Shown: in pieces, positions 1 to 7,773 of the stretch
How the letters are laid out: each line of letters starts with the position of its first letter
Position numbering within the stretch: position 1 is the stretch's first letter
Assembly (NCBI RefSeq): GCF_944324745.1
Contig: NZ_CALUXO010000056.1
Span: 1-64,000, forward strand
Reading direction: 5' to 3'
Source of the DNA: an uncultured Thomasclavelia sp.
GTDB lineage: Bacteria > Bacillota_I > Bacilli_A > Erysipelotrichales > Coprobacillaceae
Length of the DNA stretch: 64,000 bases
Position numbers and translations under genes: made by a program
Notes under the pieces: model-generated
What the model saw: only the letters and a program-made list of their open reading frames with translations
Told to the model about the DNA's origin: nothing
Database searches by the model: none

Positions 1-15
1 ATATACCTTGAAAAA

Positions 16-40
16 TGTAGTTTCAAGACTACACTTTTTT
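16..40. terminator. Intrinsic terminator at the window edge
   Basis: A 6-bp stem (TGTAGT at 16-21 with ACTACA at 28-33) around loop TTCAAG is followed by a T tract at 35-40 and preceded by five A's, so it could work in either direction. The gene it serves on the left is outside the window. Confidence 0.55.
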
Positions 41-61
41 AGCTTGAATAAATATTAAAAA

Positions 62-93
62 CCAGGAAAAATATATTTACATATAATTCCTGG
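62..93. repeat. 7-bp perfect inverted repeat before the truncated dehydrogenase
   Basis: CCAGGAA (62-68) and TTCCTGG (87-93) flank an 18-nt AT-rich loop. The structure sits between the terminator at 16-40 and the point near 111 where dehydrogenase homology begins. It could be a second terminator or a remnant of whatever event removed the gene's 5' end. Nothing recognisable as a transposase is visible. Confidence 0.4.
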
Positions 94-113
94 CTAAAAT
101 TTTATCATCTTAA

Positions 114-1109
114 CTTAATGACATTGGAAAACAAGTTGTAGAATTTTCTGGAATCATGCCTAATCCAACTTATGCTAAAGTTCAAGAAGGAGCTAAATTA
201 GCTAAAGATAATCAAGTAGATTATATTCTTGCAGTTGGTGGTGGTTCAGTCATTGATTGTTGTAAAATTGTGAGCGCCCAAGCTAAAAGTGATGAAGATA
301 TTTGGAATATGGAATTTAAAAAAAGTCAATTTCCAAGCGCTTTTATACCAATGGCAGCCGTAGTTACTGCTTCTGGTACTGGTTCTGAAATGAATAATGG
401 TGCTGTAATTACCAATGAAGAATATAAATTAAAAGTTGGAATGTTAGGAGCATTAGCTAAATTTGCCGTTTTAGATCCTGAATATACTCTTACAGTTCCC
501 ATGAAACAGGTAATTTCAGGTGCGTTTGATACTTTAAGTCATGCTATGGAAACTTATTTTGGTAAACCATTAGAAAATAATGTTTCTGATGAAATTAATG
601 AAGCCATCATGGTCAATACTATTAGAAATATCAAAGCAGCAATCAAAGATCCACAAGATGTAAATGCTCGTAGTGAATTGATGTGGGATTCAGCAATGGC
701 TGAAAACGGTATTTTAAAATTAGGTAAAGTAACTGATTTCCAGGCTCATCAAATTGAACATCAATTAGGTGCTTATACTGATTGTAATCATGGACAAGGG
801 TTAGCAGTTATTCATCCAGTTTTATATCGACATATTTATAAAGAAGGTTTAAGCAAGTTTGCTCGTTATGCAAAAGTTGTCTGGGGTATTGATGATACTA
901 ATTTAACGATGGAAGAAACTGCAGTTAAAGGAATTGAAGCTTTAGCAGCTTTCATTAAAGAAATTGGTTTACCAACTACCCTTACTGAAATGAATATAAC
1001 TGATGTTGATATGTTAAGAAAAGTTGCTGATTCATCAAATATTACTCTAGGTTGCTGTAAACAATTAACTCATGATGAGATCTTTGAAATCTTAAAAGAA
1101 TGTCTATAA
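114..1109 (+). pseudogene. 5'-truncated iron-containing alcohol (butanol) dehydrogenase
   Basis: This is the remnant of a group III, metal-dependent NAD(P)H alcohol dehydrogenase of the butanol dehydrogenase/YqhD type, which reduces aldehydes to alcohols in fermentation. The first ATG is at 156 (317 residues), but the frame reads dehydrogenase-like sequence (…QVVEFSGI-MPNP) back to about 114 and then meets a stop at 111-113. Family members are about 385-390 residues, so roughly 60 N-terminal residues of the nucleotide-binding domain are missing. What remains is well preserved: GGGSVID, the TASGTGSE segment, and all four expected metal ligands (the D and H of FDTLSHAME, the H of IEHQLGA and the H of NHGQGLA). 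No good ribosome site precedes ATG 156. I call it a recent truncation; a functional short protein is less likely because part of the Rossmann-like domain is lost. Confidence 0.72.
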
Positions 1110-1250
1110 TTTTTATCAAATTTGTTTTAAATTTGTTTAATGTTAGTTTCTAAATTATATCAATAAATTTGGAAAAAACGAAATAAATATCTAAATATTT
1201 ATACATTTAATAAAAAACAATCAATTTATCATTTCTTACTTCTATTTAGC

Positions 1251-1351
1251 TGGCTTTACAATTATCATCACAAATGATAAGATAAAGCCATGGAAAATTA
1301 AATATCAAAGACAAGTACCCAAGCAATTTTGGGTACTTTTTCTATTTTCCA
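1251..1351 (+). promoter_or_regulatory. Structured leader region: nested hairpins upstream of the adhesin gene
   Basis: The 338-base gap between the dehydrogenase and the adhesin holds several strong inverted repeats. TGGCTTTA (1251-1258) pairs with TAAAGCCA (1283-1290) and encloses TTATCAT/ATGATAA (1262-1268/1274-1280). Directly after, TGGAAAAT (1291-1298) pairs with ATTTTCCA (1344-1351) and encloses a terminator-like hairpin at 1313-1338. The adjoining stems suggest a folded 5' leader RNA rather than chance, but I cannot assign it to a known riboswitch class. The left part (1110-1250) is AT-rich with nothing I can name. Confidence 0.45.
1313..1343 (+). terminator. Intrinsic terminator inside the adhesin leader
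   Basis: Stem AAGTACCCAA/TTGGGTACTT (1313-1322/1329-1338) is followed by TTTTCT. It could end dehydrogenase transcription or act as a conditional terminator in the adhesin leader. Confidence 0.65.
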
Positions 1352-1380
1352 TTAATTTAATAGAAAGCGAGGAATAAAAA

Positions 1381-1416
1381 ATGTTTTGTCGTGATCCCTG
1401 TATTAAGCATTGTTGA
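1381..1416 (+). CDS. Putative 11-residue Cys-rich leader peptide
   Basis: A short frame, MFCRDPCIKHC, starts with ATG after a GAGGA ribosome site at suitable spacing and stops with TGA at 1414-1416. Three of its eleven residues are cysteine. Its last codons and stop lie in the 5' arm and loop of the terminator at 1405-1428, which itself sits just before the adhesin's ribosome site. That is the geometry of a transcription attenuator in which ribosome position decides terminator folding. Translation is not proven; a chance ORF of this size is possible. Confidence 0.35.
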   Translation: MFCRDPCIKHC

Positions 1417-1428
1417 ATGCTTTTTTTT
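1405..1428 (+). terminator. Terminator/attenuator just before the adhesin RBS
   Basis: AAGCATT (1405-1411), loop GTTG, AATGCTT (1416-1422), then a run of T to 1428. Only five bases separate it from the AAGGAGG that drives the 1448 gene, so transcription from upstream must pass it to express the adhesin. Confidence 0.7.
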
Positions 1429-1447
1429 ATTTTAAGGAGGAATTTAA

Positions 1448-4400
1448 ATGAGGAAATTGCAAGCTAGAAGTAAGAAAATCTTAAAATTATTAGTGATATT
1501 ATTGATGGTTTTTACTTGTACGATTGGAAATATGCAAACGATCAATGCAACTAGCTATACCGGACCATTTACTCGAGTTAAAGAATTAGATTATCCTAAA
1601 TGGTGGGCTCAAAAACTAGGAGTCAAACAATGGAGTACCTGGATGTGTACTTTCAATGGTCAGTGGTCATATTGTCTGGAGTCAAGTAAAACTAGCCCGG
1701 GAGCCGGTGAAAAAACAGCTCAGGAATTAATTGATTCCAACGAGATGGTCAGTAAGTTATTGTATTATGGATATGGGGGACCTGCAGCTTTGCCAGGAAA
1801 TTTAGATGGTACCGGAACTGGCCTTAGTGATGATGGTTTAAGCGTTGGGGAAACCCATTATCTATATACCCATGTTTTACTATCGATTGCCTATAGTGGT
1901 GACATGATGGGTGTTGATTTGGATGGTTTAGAAAGTTTGGGGATTGGTTTAAAAGGATTATATAATTATATTGCCAGTTTACCAGCACCAATCGCCCCTC
2001 ACTTAAGTGATAATCTAACGGCAAGTTTTGATGTGGACAACCGAAACCAGAAAACCAATACAGTTACCTTTGTTGCCAGTGAAAATGCAACCATTAATGT
2101 TACTTTACAAGATGGTGTCACGCTTCATAATGTTACAACGGGTACTAGTGGCACTGGGGTCGTAGCTGTTAATGGTGGGCAAAGTTTTTATTTGACGGCA
2201 CCAATGTCTTTAAGTGGCGATTATACTAGTGGTAATATTGCGGGAAATAACTGCAATCGTTTTGTTCCGTTGGCAATTTATGGTAGTGGTAATACCCAGA
2301 CTCATGGTAGTTATGCTTATGATAGTGCTATTGTTAATTATACAGTTAAGTGGTTAGATACAGGAAATTTAGAACTTAGTAAAACTAATACTAATCAAGA
2401 TTTAATTGACGGAGCAGTTTTTGAGTTAAAATCTACCAGTTATGATGGTTATTTAGAAAATATAACCGTTAAAGAGGGAAAAATTGTCATTAATAATTTA
2501 CCATTAGGAACTTATGAGTTAAAAGAAATTAGTGCTCCTGAGGGTTATTTATTAAATAGTGAAATTTTTAAAGTAACTATTAATGCTAATGAAACAACTA
2601 GTCAAAGCATCAGTGATCAAGAACCCCTTGGTAGAATTGAATTGACTAAAGAAATTGATTCTTCTAAAACTGATGGCCAAACTGGTGAAGCTTTTTTGTC
2701 AGGAAATGTCTATGGTTTATATGCTAAAGAAAAAATCACTAATCAGGCTAAGACCATAACTTATTATAATCAAGATGAGTTGATCGATAAACAGACAACT
2801 GATAATGAAGGAAAAATAGTTTTTGATAATTTGCACCTAGGTAATTATTATCTAAAAGAGATTCAAAGTAATGATTCTCTTGTTTTAAATAATCAAACGA
2901 TAGATGTCGCATTGACATATGAAGATCAAACGGTAAGTAAAGTAATTAAAACAACGAAAAGTTCTGATCGGGTCAATATGCAAAAAATCCAGGTTCATAA
3001 ATCTGGTGAAAAAGATGGGATAAGTGGTTTTGTCAAAGGTCTGCAGGGCTGTGAATTTACTTTCAAACTTAAAAGTGAAGTTGATCATGTTGGATGGGAC
3101 AATGCCTTGACTTATGATGTTATTACTAGTGATGAAGATGGTAAAGCAACTACTAAATATCTGCCATATGGTACTTATTTAGTAAAGGAAACTAAAACGC
3201 CTAAAGATTATCTAACCGCTCCTGACTTTACGATAACTATTAGTGATGATTATAGTGAATATAAGGATATAGAACAAATTAAAACGATCGATATTAATAA
3301 TCGCCCAATGACTACGCAGCTAAAATTAATTAAACGTGATCAAGAAACAAACGAAATAGTTTCTTTAAACAGTGCTGTTTTCCAAATTAAAGCTAAAGAG
3401 GATATTGTTGTAAATGGACAGGTTATCTATCAGGCTGGTGAACCAGTAGTCCAAAAGGTAAGTGGTAAAAATTATGATACTTTTACTACTAACAGTGATA
3501 ATCTCATTATTAGTAGTGGTTATGTAAATCCTGATAATTCACCGGGAACCGTAATTTTACCACTTCAATTAGATCCTGGAAAATATTATCTGGAAGAAGT
3601 TAAGACACCAGCAGGTTTTTTATCATTGACAGCACCGATTGAGTTTACAGTTGAAAATATTCGTGATTATAATCAAGATGATGATGGTGATTATTTATTG
3701 GAAATTAATGTTGTCAATAGTCGTCCTAAAGCAATGTTGGAAATATTTAAATCGATTGTTTCAAAAGAGAGTGATACTAACTTAACTGATATTGATGATC
3801 TTTCTGCGATTAAATTTAAATTAACAGCCAAAGAAGAGATAATCTCACCAATCGATGGCAGTGTAATTTATGGAAAAGGAGCAACCATTGGTGAATATAA
3901 TTTATCGAAAGATGGTTATTTAAAGATTTCTGATTTACCAATGGGGGTTGGAGAAACTAAATATCAGCTACAAGAAATTGAAACATTGCCCGGACTAGTT
4001 TTAGATAACCAAAAATATGATGTTGTTTTTACACAAGATGATGATACTACGAAAGAATATTCATTAAAGTTAGAATTGGAAAATCGACCAACGGATTTAC
4101 AATTTTATAAAACTGATGTGGCCGGTAATGAAGTTGCCGGAGCTAAATTGCAGATAATTGATCTCGATGGTCAAGTGATAGACCAGTGGATTTCAACGAA
4201 CGAGCCACATACAATTCAAGGATTAACTGCTGGACAAACCTATATTTTACATGAAGAATTAAGTCCATTAGGTTATAATTTGAGTCGTGATATTGAATTT
4301 ACTGTTAAAAATACTACCGACAGTCAAAATATTACGATGGTCGATACCGTAACGAAAGTGATTAAGGTCGATGAAGACGGTAATCTGTTAGAAGGAGCTA

Positions 4401-5176
4401 AGTTACAAATAATCGATCAAAGTACTGGTGAAATTGTTGATAGCTGGACTTCTAGGCAACATTTATTTGATATGACACCAGAATTGCAACAAAAGCTGCA
4501 AAATCAAGAGACAGTTTCTGGCCAATTATCAGATGAAGCGTTAACTAGTTATACTATTTATCCTGATGAAGATAATTTTATTTTAAAGTTAGAAACAAAA
4601 GAAACTACCAGCTATCATTATATTGATATTAATGGTAATGAAACCTATCATCTGGCTTGGAATCTAGAAACTGATAAGACGTATCTTTGCAAAGAAATTG
4701 CTGCTCCATTAGGTTATGCTACAGCTCAAAGTCAAGAATTTAAAGTTACCGATCAAGATGTTGTTTTAACGATTGAAAATCAAATAACTAAAGTAGAAAT
4801 TTCTAAAATTGATTTAACTAATCAACAAGAATTACCAGGAGCCTCATTACTAGTTAAAGATAGTCAAGGAAATATTGTCGATGAGTGGGTTTCTACAACT
4901 TCACCTCATTTAATCAAAGGCTTACATGTAGGTCAAGAATATACTTTGGTAGAGACTGCAGCTCCTAAAGGATATGCCTTAGCTGAAATGGTTAAATTTA
5001 CGATTGAAGATACTGGAGAAATTCAAAAAGTAGTCATGTATGATAATCTATTAGCAGTTAAAACTGGTGATCAAAGTGACCTTAGAATGTTGTTAGTTTT
5101 AATGGCTGGTTCAGGATTGATGATTATGATCGGTGGTTTATATATGTATCGCCGTCGTCAAAAGAAAATAAGTTAA
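1448..5176 (+). CDS. SpaA/Cna-B repeat surface adhesin with thioester-like N-domain
   Basis: This is a 1242-residue cell-wall-anchored protein, probably a fibrillar adhesin or pilin-like stalk. Residues 1-35 form a Sec signal peptide. Residues about 40-180 resemble a thioester/TQXA-type head: two cysteines (C67 and C76, in MCTFNG and YCLESS), and later YTHVLLS where the family's TQ-A motif is expected, so the usual Gln appears replaced by His. Residues about 305-1200 hold a chain of SpaA/Cna-B domains, recognised by repeated E-box endings such as EISAPEGY, ETKTPKDY, EVKTPAGF, EELSPLGY, EIAAPLGY and ETAAPKGY, the usual isopeptide-forming Glu region. The C-terminus has a sortase signal, LAVKTGD, a hydrophobic helix and an Arg/Lys tail. 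An AAGGAGG ribosome site precedes ATG 1448. No sortase gene is in the window, so anchoring would use one elsewhere. Confidence 0.88.
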   Translation: MRKLQARSKKILKLLVILLMVFTCTIGNMQTINATSYTGPFTRVKELDYPKWWAQKLGVKQWSTWMCTFNGQWSYCLESSKTSPGAGEKTAQELIDSNEMVSKLLYYGYGGPAALPGNLDGTGTGLSDDGLSVGETHYLYTHVLLSIAYSGDMMGVDLDGLESLGIGLKGLYNYIASLPAPIAPHLSDNLTASFDVDNRNQKTNTVTFVASENATINVTLQDGVTLHNVTTGTSGTGVVAVNGGQSFYLTAPMSLSGDYTSGNIAGNNCNRFVPLAIYGSGNTQTHGSYAYDSAIVNYTVKWLDTGNLELSKTNTNQDLIDGAVFELKSTSYDGYLENITVKEGKIVINNLPLGTYELKEISAPEGYLLNSEIFKVTINANETTSQSISDQEPLGRIELTKEIDSSKTDGQTGEAFLSGNVYGLYAKEKITNQAKTITYYNQDELIDKQTTDNEGKIVFDNLHLGNYYLKEIQSNDSLVLNNQTIDVALTYEDQTVSKVIKTTKSSDRVNMQKIQVHKSGEKDGISGFVKGLQGCEFTFKLKSEVDHVGWDNALTYDVITSDEDGKATTKYLPYGTYLVKETKTPKDYLTAPDFTITISDDYSEYKDIEQIKTIDINNRPMTTQLKLIKRDQETNEIVSLNSAVFQIKAKEDIVVNGQVIYQAGEPVVQKVSGKNYDTFTTNSDNLIISSGYVNPDNSPGTVILPLQLDPGKYYLEEVKTPAGFLSLTAPIEFTVENIRDYNQDDDGDYLLEINVVNSRPKAMLEIFKSIVSKESDTNLTDIDDLSAIKFKLTAKEEIISPIDGSVIYGKGATIGEYNLSKDGYLKISDLPMGVGETKYQLQEIETLPGLVLDNQKYDVVFTQDDDTTKEYSLKLELENRPTDLQFYKTDVAGNEVAGAKLQIIDLDGQVIDQWISTNEPHTIQGLTAGQTYILHEELSPLGYNLSRDIEFTVKNTTDSQNITMVDTVTKVIKVDEDGNLLEGAKLQIIDQSTGEIVDSWTSRQHLFDMTPELQQKLQNQETVSGQLSDEALTSYTIYPDEDNFILKLETKETTSYHYIDINGNETYHLAWNLETDKTYLCKEIAAPLGYATAQSQEFKVTDQDVVLTIENQITKVEISKIDLTNQQELPGASLLVKDSQGNIVDEWVSTTSPHLIKGLHVGQEYTLVETAAPKGYALAEMVKFTIEDTGEIQKVVMYDNLLAVKTGDQSDLRMLLVLMAGSGLMIMIGGLYMYRRRQKKIS

Positions 5177-5183
5177 TTAGAAG

Positions 5184-5215
5184 CCTGTAAGACAAAAAGT
5201 CTTACAGGTTTTTTT
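5184..5215 (+). terminator. Terminator of the adhesin gene
   Basis: A 10-bp perfect stem, CCTGTAAGAC/GTCTTACAGG, with loop AAAAA is followed by seven T's. Confidence 0.9.
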
Positions 5216-5303
5216 CTATCATCATAAAAAAGATGTTAAGAAGTATCGCTATTTAATAAATAAATGTTATAATTTCTCTAAGAATGAAACAGGAGGAGTT
5301 AGA

Positions 5304-5564
5304 ATGGATGCAAGATTACAAGAAGCCTTTAAAACAGGTCGCCAATTAGTAGCTTATCAAGAAAGCGAACAGGCTGATATTCAAAAAGGTGTCGAAAATG
5401 AATTTGATGCTTTATGGCAAAGTATTTATGATGTCTGTGCTTTAGTTTATCGTGATATTTTAGATGAATTATTAAATGAAGAAGAATATTACGAAGCGGT
5501 TAGTTGGTTAAAAACTTATCAGGACTTAACAAAAGATTATCAGGAAATGGAAATTGAATTATAA
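5304..5564 (+). CDS. Small acidic protein of unknown function
   Basis: This encodes an 86-residue, Glu/Asp-rich, apparently all-helical cytoplasmic protein with no signal or membrane segment. An AGGAGGAG ribosome site sits at good spacing before ATG 5304, and a TATAAT hexamer at 5268-5273 suggests its own promoter. It stands alone between the adhesin terminator and the dipeptidase. I do not recognise a family. Codon use and ribosome site support it being real. Confidence 0.7.
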   Translation: MDARLQEAFKTGRQLVAYQESEQADIQKGVENEFDALWQSIYDVCALVYRDILDELLNEEEYYEAVSWLKTYQDLTKDYQEMEIEL

Positions 5565-5661
5565 CTGCAAACAGGAATTTATAAAGTTATAATTATAGAT
5601 AATCAGTTAGGATTGAATAAATAACAAATTGTAACATATTAATTTAAAAGAGGTGAGTTGG

Positions 5662-6639
5662 ATGAAAGTTGCTGATATGCATTGTGATACGATTTTAAGG
5701 ATTTATAGTGAAGGTGGTAACTTACGTGATAACGGTTATAATATAGATTTAAATAAGATGGTAAAAGGAGATTATTTATTACAAAATTTTGCCATGTTTG
5801 TTGATTTAAATGATCAGTTAGATCCGTTGACCAAAGCTCAGCGATTAATAGATTTATATTATCGAGAAATTGAAAAAAATAGTGATTTAATTAAACCGGT
5901 ATATTGTTATCAAGATATTATTGATAATCAAAAGAATAATTTAATGTCAGCGATGCTAACTTTGGAAGAAGGAGCCGTTGTCAATGATGATTTAGCTATT
6001 TTACGTAATTATTATCGATTAGGGGTTAGAATGATTACACTAACCTGGAACTATCCTAATGGAATAGGTTATCCAAATATGCTTGAAGGTGAAGGCTTTG
6101 ATCGTTTAAAAAATATTAATACAGAAAAAGGATTAACTGAATTTGGAATTAAGTATATTCAGGAAATGGAACGATTAGGAATTATTATTGATGTTTCTCA
6201 TTTAGGTGATGCCGGTTTTTATGATGTATTAAAATATACTACGAAACCATTTGTAGCATCTCATAGTAATAGTCGCAGTGTTTGTGATGTGGCTCGTAAT
6301 ATGTCTGATGATATGATAAAAAAATTAGCAAGTCGCGGTGGCATAATGGGAATTAATTTCTGTGGTGATTTTTTAAAGCAATCAGATACTGGTGATGAAC
6401 GTTCTTGTGTAGCAGATATGGTCAAACATATTTTATATATCCGTGATTTAGTTGGTATTGATTATATTGGTTTAGGAACGGATTTTGATGGTATTAGTCA
6501 AAATTTAGAAATTAAAGATGCTTCAATGATGCCTTTATTACATGAGGCTTTATTAAAAGCAGGATTAAGTGAAGAAGAAGTTGCTAAAGTTTTTTATCGT
6601 AATGTTTTACGAGTATATCAGGAAGTTTTGCAAAAATAA
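5662..6639 (+). CDS. Membrane dipeptidase family (peptidase M19)
   Basis: This is a 325-residue zinc-dependent dipeptidase of the renal dipeptidase family, probably hydrolysing L-D or L-L dipeptides in the cytoplasm (no signal peptide). The expected ligand motifs appear in order: HxD in DMHCDT near the start, the bridging Glu in LEEGAV, His in DVSHLGD and ASHSNSRS, and Asp in LGTDFDG. The frame is also open from a GTG at 5653, but that codon lies within the AGAGGTG ribosome site, so ATG 5662 is the likely start. It is monocistronic: the following hairpin at 6641-6667 overlaps its 3' boundary. Confidence 0.88.
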   Translation: MKVADMHCDTILRIYSEGGNLRDNGYNIDLNKMVKGDYLLQNFAMFVDLNDQLDPLTKAQRLIDLYYREIEKNSDLIKPVYCYQDIIDNQKNNLMSAMLTLEEGAVVNDDLAILRNYYRLGVRMITLTWNYPNGIGYPNMLEGEGFDRLKNINTEKGLTEFGIKYIQEMERLGIIIDVSHLGDAGFYDVLKYTTKPFVASHSNSRSVCDVARNMSDDMIKKLASRGGIMGINFCGDFLKQSDTGDERSCVADMVKHILYIRDLVGIDYIGLGTDFDGISQNLEIKDASMMPLLHEALLKAGLSEEEVAKVFYRNVLRVYQEVLQK

Positions 6640-6780
6640 AATGACAAGTGGGGAAAACACTTGTCATTCTTTATTAGTTATCAGGGAAAGGATACTAATA
6701 ATATATGATATCAGGGAAGGATATCGTTATATCTTGTAGTCATCATATTGAAGGGAAAATCGAATATCTTTTGACTACGT
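6630..6780 (-). ncRNA. Candidate small RNA: four hairpins with UUCCC loops
   Basis: Four consecutive hairpins each carry GGGAA in the loop on plus, or UUCCC on minus. H0: ATGACAAGTG/CACTTGTCAT (6641-6667, loop GGGAAAA). H1: 9-bp stem with one bulge (6673-6699, loop AGGGAAAG). H2: GATATC/GATATC (6707-6725, loop AGGGAAG). H3: GTAGTCA/TGACTAC with inner ATATT/AATAT (6736-6778, loop containing AAGGGAAAA). Read on minus, H0 is last and is followed by TTTATTTTTGC, a better U tract than the plus side offers, so a minus transcript ending there is my preferred reading. A weak TTACAA-17-TATATA pair upstream on minus could be its promoter. A plus-strand 3'UTR element or operator array is the alternative. 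Confidence 0.42.
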
Positions 6781-6920
6781 TTATAATATATAATAAAAGG
6801 TTGGTAAAATTGTAAGATAAATATGGTAAATTATGTGAAATTTATTCTTTAGCACCGGTAATCGGGCTATTTTAAAATAAATAAATATAGTGTATAATAC
6901 ACATAAATGGAGGAACGCAT

Positions 6921-7736
6921 ATGAAGAGTTTGTTTTATCGATTGATTATCTTTTTAGATACAGCAAGTGAAGCTGATACCAATTATAATATTGCCTGGTA
7001 TATGGCTCATAATTTTTCTAAAGTGGCTAAGATGGGAATTAGTCAATTAGCCAAAGAATGCTATGTTTCACCGGCAACGATTTCACGGTTTTGTCGGGCT
7101 CTTGGTTATGAAAATTTTGCTCACTTGAAACAAGAATGCGCTTCGTTTGCCTCAAATGATAAAAAGTTCAACAATTTGATCAATGTTCCTTTAAGTGTTA
7201 TGAAAGATGATCCTCAGGCATCGACAAAATATTATAGTGAACAAGTTTGTCAGGCAGTTTCCAAATTAACAGATTATCTTGATTGGGATGTTATTGATAA
7301 AGTATTAGCATTGATTCATGATAGTGAATCAGTGGCGTTTTTTGGAACTCAGTTTTCTCATTCGGCAGCTTTACATTTTCAAACCGACTTATTGATGTTA
7401 GAAAAATTCACAATGGCCTATATGGAAACTGAACGTCAAATTGAATGTGCTCGTTCATTGGATGCTAATAGTGTGGCCATTATAATTTCGGTAAATGGTT
7501 TTTATTTGAATAATAGTAGTAAAGTAGTCCAATATCTAAAAAAAGCTCGTTGTAAAGTTGTTTTAATTACCAACAATCCAGGACTTGATATTAATATCAA
7601 TGTTGATTATACTATCGTATTAGGTGATAGTAAACAACGTAAAACGGGGAAACATACTTTATTGACAACTGTTGAGTTAATGTCACTTAGATATTATTCT
7701 TTATATTATCCAAATATTCAAGAAAATATTATTTAA
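6921..7736 (+). CDS. RpiR/MurR-family transcription regulator
   Basis: A 271-residue regulator with an N-terminal RpiR-type helix-turn-helix (about residues 1-80; GISQLAKECYVSPATISRFCRALGY region) and a C-terminal SIS sugar-phosphate-binding domain (about 115-250; VAFFGTQFSHSAA and VAIIISVNG are typical SIS strands and loops). RpiR proteins sense phosphosugars and regulate sugar catabolic genes. A TATAAT at 6893-6898 and a TGGAGG ribosome site precede it. The gene is followed by a weak A/T-stem hairpin (about 7735-7757) and then fumarase genes in the same direction, so it may control them, although the effector is unknown. Confidence 0.85.
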   Translation: MKSLFYRLIIFLDTASEADTNYNIAWYMAHNFSKVAKMGISQLAKECYVSPATISRFCRALGYENFAHLKQECASFASNDKKFNNLINVPLSVMKDDPQASTKYYSEQVCQAVSKLTDYLDWDVIDKVLALIHDSESVAFFGTQFSHSAALHFQTDLLMLEKFTMAYMETERQIECARSLDANSVAIIISVNGFYLNNSSKVVQYLKKARCKVVLITNNPGLDININVDYTIVLGDSKQRKTGKHTLLTTVELMSLRYYSLYYPNIQENII

Positions 7737-7773
7737 AAAAGGCACTAACCTTTTTTTATGAAAGGAAAAATAA

